DNA from: an uncultured Clostridium sp. | GTDB lineage: Bacteria > Bacillota > Clostridia > TANB77 > CAG-508 | DNA: 49,573 bases | NCBI GenBank assembly: GCA_946411515.1 | Contig: CAMKEH010000009.1 | Location: forward strand, 1-49,573 | Direction: 5' to 3' | Shown: positions 7,098 to 16,323 of the stretch, piece by piece | Layout: every line of letters starts with the position of its first letter | Numbering within the stretch: position 1 is the first letter of the stretch | The notes under the pieces: model-generated | What the model was told of the DNA's origin: nothing | Seen by the model: the letters and a program-made list of their open reading frames with translations, nothing else | The model's database searches: none | Translations under genes and position numbers: made by a program

Positions 7098-9330
7098 ATG
7101 ATAGCAGAAGTAATAATAAATAGAACAGCAAAAAAATTAAATAGAACTTTTGACTATTTAGTTCCAAAAGATTTAGAAGACCTTATAATTATTGGAAGTA
7201 AGGTCTTAGTTCCATTTGGCAGGGGTGGAAAATTAGAAGAAGCTTTTGTTGTTGGAATAAAAGAAAAATCTGATTTTGAAGTAAAAGAAATTACAAAAAT
7301 AGAAGATAATTTATCTGAAAAACAAATAGAACTTGCAAGATGGATGGCAAAGAGATATTTTTGTAATGTATCAGATTGTATAAAACTTATGCTAACTCCT
7401 GGAACTAAAGGAAAACATAACAAAGTACAAGATAAAAAAGTAAATGCAGTATATTTAAAAAAAGATATAGAAGAAATAGATTTTGATATAGAAATAGGAA
7501 AAATAAAATCAGAAAAACATAAAAGAATAATAAATTTTGTAAAAGAAAATGATGGTGTAACAATACCAGAAATAGAGATGTTTACAGATTGTTCAAGAGC
7601 AATTGTAAATACATTAGTTAAAAATGGATATTTAGAAATAGTAGAAAAAAAGATTGAAAGAGATCCTTTAGAAGGAAAAAACATAGAAAAGACAAATAAT
7701 TTAGAATTAACTGATGAACAAAAAAGAGCTTTTGAAAGAATAAATACTAATATTGAAAATAATGAATATAAAAGTTTTTTATTATATGGAGTAACAGGTT
7801 CACGGAAAAACAGAAGTATATTTACAATTAATTGAAAAAGCAGTTGAGATTAATAAAACAGCTATTCTATTAGTTCCAGAAATATCACTTACACCTCAAA
7901 TGTTAGAAAGATTTATTTCAAGATTTGGTAAAGAAAAAATTGCGGTATTACATAGCAAGCTTTCAATTGGTGAAAGATATGATGAATGGAATAGAATAAG
8001 ACAAGGTAAAGCAAAAATAGTAATAGGAGCAAGATCTGCTATATTTGCTCCAGTAGAAAATCTAGGAATAATAATAATTGATGAAGAACATGATAGTTCT
8101 TATAAATCAGAATCAAATCCTAAATATGATGCAAAACAAGTAGCAAAATATATTGCAAAACAAAACAATTGTCCACTTCTTTTAGGAAGTGCAACTCCTG
8201 ATTTAAATACTTATTATAATGCGATAGAAACTAAAAAAATAGAATTACTTAAATTAACTAAAAGAGCAAATAAATCAAATTTGCCAGAAGTGACGGTAAT
8301 AGACTTAAAACGAGAACTTGCAAATGGAAATAGATCTATGCTAAGTAGAGAGTTATATTCACAAATAGAAGAAAATTTAAAACAAAAAAGACAAACAATA
8401 TTATTCTTAAATAGACGTGGATACTCAACTTTTGTTATGTGTAGAGATTGTGGATATACTGTTAAGTGTAAAAATTGTGATATTAGTTTAACATATCATA
8501 GTTATGAAAATAAATTAAAATGTCATTACTGTGGATATGAAGAAAAATTAGTTACGGTATGCCCTGAATGTGGAAGTAAAAAGATACGTTATTTTGGAAC
8601 AGGAACCCAGAAATTAGAACAAGAAATAATTAAACAATTTCCAGGTGTTAAAACTATTAGAATGGATGTAGATACTGTATCTAAGAAAAATTCACATGAA
8701 CAAATATTAAATAAGTTCAAAAATGAGAATATAGATATTTTAATTGGAACTCAAATGGTAGTGAAAGGACATCATTTTCCAAATGTGACTTTAGTTGGAG
8801 TAATTGCGGCAGATAGCTCACTAAATATAGATGATTATAGAGCAAATGAAAGAACATTTCAAATACTTACACAAGTTGCAGGAAGGGCAGGAAGAGAAAA
8901 ATTACCAGGTAGAGTTATAATACAGAGCTATAATCCTGATAACTTTAGTATTAAATGTGCCAAAAGACAAGATTATGATATGTTTTATGAAACAGAAATA
9001 GCATTAAGAAAACAGTTGAAATATCCACCATTTTGCGATATAATAGTAATTGGATTTAATTCTTTAAGTGAAGGTGAAATAATAAAAACAAGTAATGAAG
9101 TATATGAATATCTAAAAAGTAGATTAAATGAAGAAGATTATAAGATATTTAAACCAATGCCTTCACCTATAGATAAGATACAAAATAAATTAAGGTATAG
9201 AATTATAATAAAGGGAAATATGTCAGTTAAGGCAAATGAAATTTTAAATAATTGTTTAAAAGAAGTCTATAGCAAAGATTTAAAAACAACTAGAATATCA
9301 ATTGATGTAAATCCTAATAATATGTACTAG
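7098..9330 (+). CDS. priA: Primosomal helicase PriA, with one CGG/+1 shift site
   Basis: Replication-restart 3'-5' helicase. Read with a +1 shift, the protein has 743 residues, normal for PriA. Start ATG 7098 has AAGGAG 7 bp upstream; the in-frame codon at 7068 has none. The zero-frame codon at 7803-7805 is CGG. Skipping C7803 and reading GGA gives residue 236 and restores Walker A GVTGSGKTEVY. Without the shift the frame ends at 7835. Downstream are DEEH (IIDEEHDSSY), the zinc-ligand cysteines (CRDCG, CKNCD, CHYCG, CPECG), GTGTQK, and helicase motifs V and VI (TQMVVKGHHF, TQVAGRAGR). An intact P-loop and full domain set argue against a pseudogene. def follows after 12 bp. Confidence 0.9.
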
Positions 9331-9342
9331 GGGGAAATAAAA

Positions 9343-9823
9343 ATGGCAATTAGAAATTTAAGATATGAAGGTGATGAGATTTTAAAAAAGAAATCTCGTG
9401 AAGTTGAAGTAATTGATGATAAATTACAAGTCTTAATAGATGATATGATAGACACAATGCACAAATATAATGGAGTAGGTCTTGCTGCAGTTCAAGTAGG
9501 AATCTTAAAAAGACTTGTTGTAATAGATCTTTATGATGACAATGGGCCTATTGTGTTAATAAATCCAGTTATATTAAAAACAAAAGGAGAGCAAGAAGTT
9601 GATGAAGGATGCTTAAGTTTTCCAAATGAATTTGCAAAAATTATAAGACCTGCAGAAGTTACTGCAGAATATACTGATAGAGAAGGTAAAAGAATGAGAG
9701 TAAAAGCTAAAGAATTACTTGCTCAAGCAATATCTCATGAAGTTGATCATTTAAATGGAGAAGTTTTTATTGATAAAATTATACCTCGGAACTTTAGAGT
9801 ATATTGAACCTGAAAAAGAATAA
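9343..9823 (+). CDS. def: Peptide deformylase, with CGG/+1 shift near C-terminus
   Basis: Removes the N-formyl group from new polypeptides. Three metal-site motifs are present: GVGLAAVQVG (motif 1), EGCLSFP (motif 2) and HEVDHLNG (motif 3, HExxH). The zero-frame codon at 9787-9789 is CGG. Skipping C9787 gives IIPGTLEYIEPEKE and a stop at 9821-9823, for 159 residues. Without the shift the product ends in unrelated residues after IIPR. The restored C-terminus is the usual one for short Gram-positive deformylases. ATG 9343 has GGGGG upstream. The usual partner fmt is displaced 1.7 kb downstream by a pilin-like gene. Confidence 0.92.
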
Positions 9824-9833
9824 AAACACATTT

Positions 9834-9850
9834 ATTACAATTCTATTACA
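9834..9850 (+). promoter_or_regulatory. ATTACA direct-repeat box upstream of pilin-like gene 2
   Basis: Two ATTACA half-sites start 11 bp apart (9834 and 9845), about one helical turn. It is the same as 19663-19679 except for one base, and lies exactly 14 bp before the -35 in both places. Proposed activator site. Confidence 0.55.
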
Positions 9851-9864
9851 TTTAAAATAATTTA

Positions 9865-9893
9865 TTGTATTAATATAAAAAGTGTAATATAAT
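9865..9893 (+). promoter_or_regulatory. Promoter for pilin-like gene 2
   Basis: TTGTAT (9865-9870), 17-bp spacer, TATAAT (9888-9893). A weak -35 behind a conserved upstream box fits an activated promoter. Confidence 0.6.
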
Positions 9894-9932
9894 ATGAATG
9901 AAAATAAAACAAAAGAAAGGAAAGTTTTGAAA

Positions 9933-11417
9933 ATGAAAAAAATAAACGATTATATGGGAATTACATTAATAGCATTAATAATTACAATTATAGTTTTATT
10001 AATACTAGCAGGAGTAACAATTGTAACATTAACAGGAGATAATGGCTTATTATCAAAAACAGCAGTAGCAAAAGAAGAAAATATCAAAGGAGAAGAAAAA
10101 GAAAAGATAGCACTAGGGTTCAATGAATACAGAATAAAAAAATATACAGAAACAAAGCCTGAATTAACAGTAGAAGGAGCAAGTAGTGTAACAGGAGATG
10201 AAACAAATGGATGGACAATAGGTTTTGATTCAGGAAGAGTATATGAATTAAAAACAGACGGAACAATAGAAGAAATAAATAAGCAAACTGAAATAAGTAC
10301 AACAGAAGACAGTATAACAGTAAAGTTGAAATCAAGTGAATATAAGTATAATCAATTCAGCTTAGATGGTATTAATTGGAGTAATAAACAATCAGAGAAT
10401 GTATATACTTTTAATAACTTGGAAAAAACAGTTGTTAATAAAAGTAATTATAATACAGTAACTGGAAAGGAATATACAGTTTATTGTAAATCAGAAAATG
10501 ATAATGGTGATATAACAACGCATGCGCCAACCAAGGTTAAATTACCTGTAGAACTACAGGCAGATGAATATGATCAAGAATTTGCATATACAGAAGAAAA
10601 TGGAGAAATATGCATTACAGGTTTTAATATAAATGCAAGCAAAATGTCTTCAAGAGGTGTAAACTCTTATCTTAACGAGGATACAATTGTAGTTCCAAGT
10701 TATATAGATGGCAAACCGGTAACTAAAATAGATGCTAGAGTTTTAAAAGCTCCAAATTCTTATGAAGGAATTAAAAGTTTCCAAATTATACCAAATACAA
10801 ATAATAGTGTGCCAACAAATTTAAATACATTAATTGCGTCTAATCAAAAATTTTCAGATGTGAATTACGTGAGTGAAAGAAATATAGCAGTTCAACCAGC
10901 TACATCTTTATTAGGTTTTATTGGAAAGCCAATAGATGAGGGAAATAATAGTAGATATTTATATTTAGGTGCATCTAAATTAATTGTTTCTAGCACAAAT
11001 AATTGGCAAGAAGGAACTGAAGGTAGTATTTCATCTGCTACAAGAACAGCTTTTGCAAGTATTTCAATAATGCCCAATATAATTCTTCCACCAACAGTTA
11101 AAGAAGTGATATCTCATAATATTAGTTCTACAACTGATTCTAAAAATACGAAAAAATTAACTAAAATAGGAGCAGTAACTTCTAAGTTTAGAATTATTAA
11201 AGGAAAAATAGATGATGATGGTGATATTCGTTATGATGATGTTAAAATTGTGTTTGGATTTAGAGGTGCAAAACTGATTGGTGATGACTATTATTTTCCA
11301 ATCCATGTTAAAATTCTTGGTAAATCAAATAAAGAAGAAATTAGAAATATTGGTGAAGTAGTATCAATTAATGGTGAAAATGCATCTGAAAAGATTGATT
11401 TTGAAGTTATAAATTAA
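9933..11417 (+). CDS. Pilin-like surface protein, second paralogue
   Basis: About 494 residues. A short basic start is followed by GITLIALIITIIVLLILAGV, nearly identical to the hydrophobic N-terminus of the genes at 2038 and 19799, then VTLTGDNGLLSK. The rest is a secreted-type region, rich in Thr, Ser, Asn and Glu. A stretch near residue 255 (ending IVVPSYIDGKPVTKIDARVL) resembles one BspA-type leucine-rich repeat; this is tentative. ATG 9933 lies 12 bp after GAAAGG; TTG 9927 in the same frame is a possible start. The gene sits between def and fmt, which are normally adjacent, so it looks like an inserted cassette. No Hint domain and no pyrimidine-ending codon run are present. Confidence 0.75.
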   Translation: MKKINDYMGITLIALIITIIVLLILAGVTIVTLTGDNGLLSKTAVAKEENIKGEEKEKIALGFNEYRIKKYTETKPELTVEGASSVTGDETNGWTIGFDSGRVYELKTDGTIEEINKQTEISTTEDSITVKLKSSEYKYNQFSLDGINWSNKQSENVYTFNNLEKTVVNKSNYNTVTGKEYTVYCKSENDNGDITTHAPTKVKLPVELQADEYDQEFAYTEENGEICITGFNINASKMSSRGVNSYLNEDTIVVPSYIDGKPVTKIDARVLKAPNSYEGIKSFQIIPNTNNSVPTNLNTLIASNQKFSDVNYVSERNIAVQPATSLLGFIGKPIDEGNNSRYLYLGASKLIVSSTNNWQEGTEGSISSATRTAFASISIMPNIILPPTVKEVISHNISSTTDSKNTKKLTKIGAVTSKFRIIKGKIDDDGDIRYDDVKIVFGFRGAKLIGDDYYFPIHVKILGKSNKEEIRNIGEVVSINGENASEKIDFEVIN

Positions 11418-11429
11418 AATAATAAATAG

Positions 11430-11458
11430 TTGAAAAATATATAAAAGATTGGTATATT
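11430..11458 (+). promoter_or_regulatory. Promoter for fmt
   Basis: TTGAAA (11430-11435), 17-bp spacer, TATATT (11453-11458). It gives fmt its own transcription start after the intervening pilin-like gene. Confidence 0.55.
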
Positions 11459-11499
11459 ATATATAATATATCAATTTTTTATGAGAGGAATGAAAATAA

Positions 11500-12456
11500 A
11501 TGAAAATAGTTTTTATGGGTACACCGGATTTTGCAAAAGAAAGCTTACAAGCAATTTATAATGCTGGACATGAAATTATAGGAGTTGTGACAAATCCTGA
11601 TAAGCCAAAAGGAAGAGGAATGAAAATGATTGCTTCTCCTGTAAAAGAGTTTGCAGAGGAAACTAATTTAAAAATATATCAACCATTAAAGGTAAGAAAT
11701 AATACACAATTTATAGATGAAATAAAAAGCTTAAATCCAGATGTTATTTGTGTAGTAGCTTATGGAAAAATATTACCAAAAGAATTACTAGATATTCCAA
11801 AATTAGGGTGTATAAATGTTCATGGTTCTCTACTTCCAAAATATAGAGGAGCAGCACCTATTCAATGGGCAGTATTAAATGGAGATAAAACAACAGGAAT
11901 TACTACTATGTATATGGATGAAGGTATGGATACAGGAGATATGATTTTAAAAGAAGAAGTAGAAATAGGAGACAATGAAACAACAGGAGAATTATGGGAT
12001 AGATTATCTAAAATAGGAGCAAAACTTTTAGTAAAAACACTAAAAGAAATTGAAGATGGAGCAGCGCCAAGGCAAAAACAAGGAGAAGATTTTACAATTG
12101 CACCAATGTTAGATAAGCAAATGGCAAAAATAGATTGGGAAAATAAAACAGCGCAAGAAATAAAAAATTTAGTTAGAGGATTAAATCCAATAATGGGAGC
12201 TTATACCTTCTTAAATGGTAAAAAGATTAAATTTTGGAAGGTAGATATAGCTAGTCAAAAAGAAATATATGCAGAAGGAATGGATTTTTTAAGAAATGGA
12301 GTAGTATTAGTTTCAGACCCAAGAGATGGATTGTTTATTAAAACTAAAGAAGGTATATTAAAAGTTTTAGAAATACAAGGAGAAAATGCCAAAAGAATGC
12401 CAATTGGAGATTTCTTAAGAGGAAATAAAATAGAAGAATATAGTGTTTTTGAATAA
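11500..12456 (+). CDS. fmt: Methionyl-tRNA formyltransferase
   Basis: Formylates initiator Met-tRNA using 10-formyl-THF, the counterpart of def. 318 residues, full length. It starts MKIVFMGTPDFAKESL. The catalytic block is visible: NVHGSLLPKYRGAAPIQWAV with the Asn/His pair, then TTMYMDEGMDTGDM with the catalytic Asp. The C-terminal tRNA-binding domain follows (NLVRGLNPIMGAYTFLNGKK). ATG 11500 is preceded by GAGAGGAATG. It has its own promoter and a strong hairpin terminator downstream. Confidence 0.95.
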   Translation: MKIVFMGTPDFAKESLQAIYNAGHEIIGVVTNPDKPKGRGMKMIASPVKEFAEETNLKIYQPLKVRNNTQFIDEIKSLNPDVICVVAYGKILPKELLDIPKLGCINVHGSLLPKYRGAAPIQWAVLNGDKTTGITTMYMDEGMDTGDMILKEEVEIGDNETTGELWDRLSKIGAKLLVKTLKEIEDGAAPRQKQGEDFTIAPMLDKQMAKIDWENKTAQEIKNLVRGLNPIMGAYTFLNGKKIKFWKVDIASQKEIYAEGMDFLRNGVVLVSDPRDGLFIKTKEGILKVLEIQGENAKRMPIGDFLRGNKIEEYSVFE

Positions 12457-12462
12457 TGTGTT

Positions 12463-12504
12463 AAAAATGAAACATTTGGAGACTGTCCCTTTTGTTTCAT
12501 TTTT
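12463..12504 (+). terminator. Terminator after fmt, with REP-like loop sequence
   Basis: A perfect 11-bp stem (12463-12473 with 12494-12504) contains the T-run in its 3' arm. The loop holds GGAGACTGTCCC, reminiscent of the dispersed GGGGACGG/CCGTCCCC palindromes seen elsewhere in the window (14190, 14238, 49312). Confidence 0.75.
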
Positions 12505-12565
12505 TGCATATAATATAGGTAGAGAAGAGTTTTTCTAAAAATTTGTAAAAAAATGAATAAAAATC

Positions 12566-12595
12566 TTGAAATCTGGAAATGAATTATGATATAAT
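12566..12595 (+). promoter_or_regulatory. Promoter for pyk
   Basis: TTGAAA (12566-12571), 18-bp spacer, TATAAT (12590-12595), followed by a G-rich ribosome binding site AAAGGGGG at about 12611. Confidence 0.65.
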
Positions 12596-12626
12596 AAAGA
12601 GCGGTTTCGAAAAGGGGGAAATTCAA

Positions 12627-14063
12627 ATGAAGGAAAATATTAGAAAAACAAAAATAGTAGGAACAATAGGACCAGCAAGCGAATATAAGTTAGAAGAACT
12701 ATTCAAAGCAGGATTAAACGTAACAAGAATTAACTACTCTCATGGAAGTTGGGAAGAACAATCTGAAAAAACAGAAACAATATTAAGATTAAGAGAAGAA
12801 ATGGACATACCAGTAGCATTACTTCTTGATATGCAAGGACCTGAAATTAGAACAGGAATGCTTGTAACTGGTAAAAATGACAAAATTCAATTAGAAGATG
12901 GTCAAAAATTTACATTAGTAAATGAAGATATAATTGGAGATAAAGATAAAGTATCTGTAACATATAAAGAATTATATAAAGACTTAAAACCAGGTGCAAA
13001 AGTTTTAATAGATGATGGCGCTATCGAAATGGTAGTAGATGAAATAGTTGGAAAAGATATAGTTTGTACAGTAGTACATGGAAATGGTTTAGGAAGTAGA
13101 AAAACTATGAACTTACCAGGAACAGCTGTAAGACTTCCAGCTTTAAAACAAAAAGATATAGATGATTTAAAAACAGCATGTGAACATGGATATGATTATG
13201 TTGCAATGTCATTTACAAGAAATAAAGATGATATTGATCAAGTAAGAAAAGTGTTAGATGAAAATGGTGGAAAAGATATTAAAATAATAACAAAAGTAGA
13301 AAATGTTGAAGGATTAGAACATATGCAAGAAATAGTTAATGCGGCAGATGTTCAAATGATAGCTCGTGGGGACATGGCTACAGAAACAGATTTTACAGAA
13401 CCACCAGTTATGCAAAAGAAATTTATTAAATTATCAAATAAAGCAAATAAACCAGTTATAACAGCTACACAAATGTTAGAATCTATGACATATAATCCAT
13501 TACCAACTAGAGCAGAAGCAAGTGACGTAGCAAATGCTATTTATGATAGAACAAGTGCTATAATGCTTTCTGGAGAATGTGCAATGGGTAAATATCCAGT
13601 AGAATGTGTTAAAACAATGGTAAAAATAGCAAATAGAGTAGAACCAGAAATAGACTATTGGAAAAGATTTAGAACAAATGAAAATATAGATTTAAGTGAT
13701 TTTGAAACAAAAATAGCTTATTCTACATGCGTTTCAGCAATGAATATGGATGCAGATGCAATTATTTGTTATACACATTCAGGAGATTCAGCAAGAAGAT
13801 TAGCAGGATTAGGAGCTGGATGCCCGATATTTGCTATAACAGATAATAGAAGAACATTTAATCAATTAGCAATTGCATGGAATGTTACACCTATATATGT
13901 TGAAAAACAAGCGGATATTAATAAAACTGTTGAACTTGGAATTCAAAAATTACAAGATAAAGAAATGTTAGAAAAAGGAGACTTAGTAATAATTTCTGGA
14001 GGAGCTAAATTACTTGCTTCAACAACAGAAAGTAAAATAATAGGTGGAATTGCAAAAATATAG
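12627..14063 (+). CDS. pyk: Pyruvate kinase
   Basis: Transfers phosphate from PEP to ADP in the last step of glycolysis. 478 residues, without the extra C-terminal PEP-utiliser domain found in Bacillus. Motifs: KIVGTIGPAS at the start, NYSHGS, LDMQGPEIRTG, the active-site KVENVEGL, MIARGDM, and TATQMLESM before PTRAEASDVANAI. Start ATG 12627 follows AAAGGGGG; the in-frame ATG at 12579 overlaps the promoter. A 10-bp hairpin terminator closes the unit. It is flanked on both sides by terminators, so monocistronic. Confidence 0.95.
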   Translation: MKENIRKTKIVGTIGPASEYKLEELFKAGLNVTRINYSHGSWEEQSEKTETILRLREEMDIPVALLLDMQGPEIRTGMLVTGKNDKIQLEDGQKFTLVNEDIIGDKDKVSVTYKELYKDLKPGAKVLIDDGAIEMVVDEIVGKDIVCTVVHGNGLGSRKTMNLPGTAVRLPALKQKDIDDLKTACEHGYDYVAMSFTRNKDDIDQVRKVLDENGGKDIKIITKVENVEGLEHMQEIVNAADVQMIARGDMATETDFTEPPVMQKKFIKLSNKANKPVITATQMLESMTYNPLPTRAEASDVANAIYDRTSAIMLSGECAMGKYPVECVKTMVKIANRVEPEIDYWKRFRTNENIDLSDFETKIAYSTCVSAMNMDADAIICYTHSGDSARRLAGLGAGCPIFAITDNRRTFNQLAIAWNVTPIYVEKQADINKTVELGIQKLQDKEMLEKGDLVIISGGAKLLASTTESKIIGGIAKI

Positions 14064-14077
14064 ATTATATAGTAAAT

Positions 14078-14105
14078 AAAAATACACTTTTACCAGTGTG
14101 TTTTT
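14078..14105 (+). terminator. Terminator after pyk
   Basis: A 10-bp stem (14078-14087 with 14096-14105, one G-T pair) with 3' arm GTGTGTTTTT, then ATTTT. Confidence 0.8.
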
Positions 14106-14129
14106 ATTTTGCTTTTTTATACGTTTTTC

Positions 14130-14159
14130 TTGTTATTTATTAATAAAGTATGATATACT
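14130..14159 (+). promoter_or_regulatory. Putative promoter for der
   Basis: TTGTTA (14130-14135), 18-bp spacer, TATACT (14154-14159). It lies upstream of the REP-like sequence and der. Confidence 0.45.
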
Positions 14160-14189
14160 ATAGCTATAAAAAAGATGGATTAAATATAT

Positions 14190-14255
14190 CCGTCCCAGAT
14201 TAACCAAAAGAAAGGAGATGGAGATGGTCAAAAAAGACCCGTCCCCAATTAACCA
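14190..14255 (+). repeat. REP-like CCGTCCC(C)A-ATTAACCA repeats at the der start
   Basis: CCGTCCCAGATTAACCA at 14190-14206 and CCCGTCCCCAATTAACCA at 14238-14255 are two versions of one short motif. The second copy lies between a strong ribosome binding site (AAAGGAG, 14211-14217) and the der ATG at 14255. ATGG occurs on both sides (14224 and 14255), as if a roughly 31-bp unit were inserted between the binding site and the original start. The reverse-complement core TTGGGACGGG occurs at 49312. Confidence 0.5.
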
Positions 14256-15585
14256 TGGCAAAACCAATAGTAGCAATAATACGGAAAACCAAATGTAGGA
14301 AAATCAACTTTTTTTAATTATTTGGTAGGAAATAGAATATCAATAGTGCAAGATACTCCAGGTGTTACAAGAGATAGAATATATGCAGAAACAAATTGGA
14401 GAGGAAGAGAATTTACTTTAATAGACACAGGTGGAATTGAACCAGAATCAGAAGATATAATACTTTCTCAAATGAGAGAGCAAGCAAATCTTGCAATATC
14501 AATGGCAAATGTAATTATATTTTTAACAGATATAAGACAAGGGATTACAGCGGCAGATAGAGAAATCGCAATTATGCTTAAAAAATCTAAAAAACCAATT
14601 GTCTTAGTATGCAATAAAGCAGATAACTTTGATAAAGATAGACAAGATGCATATGAATTTTATAATTTAGGATTAGGAGATCCATATCCAATATCAGCTA
14701 GTAATGCTTTAGGAATAGGAGATGTGTTAGATAAAATATATGAAAGTTTTCCTGAAAAGGATGAAAATGAAGATGATAAAACTATAACTAAAGTTGCAGT
14801 AATACGGAAAACCAAATGTAGGAAAATCATCTTTAATTAATAAAATACTTGGAGAAAATAGAGCAATTGTAAGTGATATAGCAGGAACTACAAGAGATGC
14901 AATAGATACTGAATTTGAAAATGAAAGTGGAAAATATATTTTTATAGATACTGCTGGAATAAGAAGAAAAAGTAAGATAAAAGAATCAATAGAAAAGTTT
15001 AGTATAATGAGAACACTTCTTGCAATAGAAAGAGCAGATGTGTGCTTAATGATGATAGATGCAAAAGAAGGAGTAACAGATCAAGATGCAAAAATTGCAG
15101 GAGAAGCACATGAAGCAGGAAAAGGTGTAATAATTGTAGTTAATAAATGGGATGAAATAGAAAAAGAAACAGGAACGTTAGAAAAATATAAACAAGAAGT
15201 TTATGACAGACTTAAATATCTTTCTTATGCTCCAATAATATTTATATCTGCAAAAACTGGTCAAAGAGTAAATAAACTATTTGAATTAATTAATTATGTT
15301 GCAGAGCAAAATAGTATGAGAATATCAACATCTGTTTTAAACCAAGTAATAAATGAAGCGATAGCAATAGTACAACCACCAACGGATAAAGGAAAAAGAT
15401 TGAAAATATTTTATGGAACTCAGAGTTCAACAAAGCCACCTACATTTGTTTTATTTGTAAATAATAAAGAATTATTCCATTTTTCTTATGAAAGATATAT
15501 TGTAAACCAAATAAGAAAAGAATTTGGATTAGAAGGAACTCCGGTAAGAATTATTATAAGAGAAAAATCAGAAAAAGATTTATAA
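14255..15585 (+). CDS. der: Ribosome-associated GTPase Der (EngA), two CGG/+1 shift sites
   Basis: Double-G-domain GTPase for 50S assembly. Read with two +1 shifts it has 442 residues, as expected. Site 1: zero-frame CGG at 14282-14284; skipping C14282 gives Gly10 and the first P-loop GKPNVGKST. Site 2: CGG at 14805-14807; skipping C14805 gives Gly184 and the second P-loop [13 protein letters not shown] and NKAD (domain 1), DTAG and NKWD (domain 2), and the KH-like C-terminal domain are intact. The 30 bp around each site (14277-14306 and 14800-14829) are identical. The start ATG is far (about 38 bp) from the best ribosome binding site because of the REP-like insertion; an upstream ATG at 14224 is in another frame and short. 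Confidence 0.9.
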
Positions 15586-15628
15586 AAAAATAATTAATAC
15601 TAAAATAAAGAATAAAGGAGGAAAAAAT

Positions 15629-16270
15629 ATGGTAACATATATTATAATAGCAATAATTTCTTATTTAATAGGAAGTGTTAACTTTTCAGTAATCATTAGC
15701 AAAAAAATAGCAGGATTTGATGTAAGAGAAAAAGGAAGCGGAAATGCAGGTAGTACTAATATGCTTCGTTCTGTTGGAAAAGGAGCAGCAGCACTTACTC
15801 TAGTGTGTGATATTTTAAAAGGAGTAGTAGCAATAGGAATAGCAATTTTATTTGGAAATATTATTCAAGATACTAATAAAGAACTATTATTACAAATAGC
15901 AGGTATAATGGTAATAATAGGTCATACTTATCCAGTATTTTTTGGATTTAAAGGAGGAAAAGGTGTTGCAACTTCACTTGGAGTATTACTTATCAGTAAC
16001 TGGCAAATAGGATTAATATGTCTAGTATTTGCTTTAGTTATGATGCTACTTACTAGAATGGTATCATTAGGATCTTGCACAGCAGCAGTTTTATTTCCAG
16101 TTTTAACTTTATTTATAAATCAAAATTATATAGTTTTAACTGAAGGAAAGAGTGGTATGTCATACTTTATATATAGTGTACTTTTAGCTGCAATTGTAAT
16201 ATTTAATCACAGAGAAAATATTAAAAGAATTTATAACGGAACAGAAAATAGATTAGGTTCAAAAAAATAA
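15629..16270 (+). CDS. plsY: Acyl-phosphate:glycerol-3-phosphate acyltransferase PlsY
   Basis: Integral membrane enzyme that makes lysophosphatidate from acyl-phosphate and G3P. 213 residues with about five membrane segments. The three conserved loops are visible: GSGNAGSTNMLR (near 36), GHTYPVFFGFKGGKGVATSLG (near 98) and the late NHREN (near 193). AAAGGAGG precedes ATG 15629. The next gene, gpsA, makes the G3P substrate, so the pair forms a phospholipid-synthesis unit, as in many Firmicutes (der-plsY-gpsA order). Confidence 0.94.
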   Translation: MVTYIIIAIISYLIGSVNFSVIISKKIAGFDVREKGSGNAGSTNMLRSVGKGAAALTLVCDILKGVVAIGIAILFGNIIQDTNKELLLQIAGIMVIIGHTYPVFFGFKGGKGVATSLGVLLISNWQIGLICLVFALVMMLLTRMVSLGSCTAAVLFPVLTLFINQNYIVLTEGKSGMSYFIYSVLLAAIVIFNHRENIKRIYNGTENRLGSKK

Positions 16271-16323
16271 TAAAGTATTAATTCATAGCATAAAAATATA
16301 GTAAAGAATAGGAGAAAAAACGT

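Noticed and set aside
7786-7806. A prfB-like programmed frameshift with internal Shine-Dalgarno
   Set aside because: A GGAG occurs upstream of the priA site by chance, but the other sites have no such element and the zero-frame codon is not a stop.
7098-9330. Treating priA, def, der, ytfJ, spoIIIAE, spoIIIAF, pheS, dacF and vanW-like as pseudogenes
   Set aside because: All breaks share one codon (CGG) and one direction (+1), motifs are intact on both sides, and several genes are essential. Decay would give mixed insertions, deletions and stop codons.
14224-14299. ATG at 14224 as the der start
   Set aside because: It is in another frame from der and reaches a stop soon; no CGG lies between it and the der frame that could correct this.
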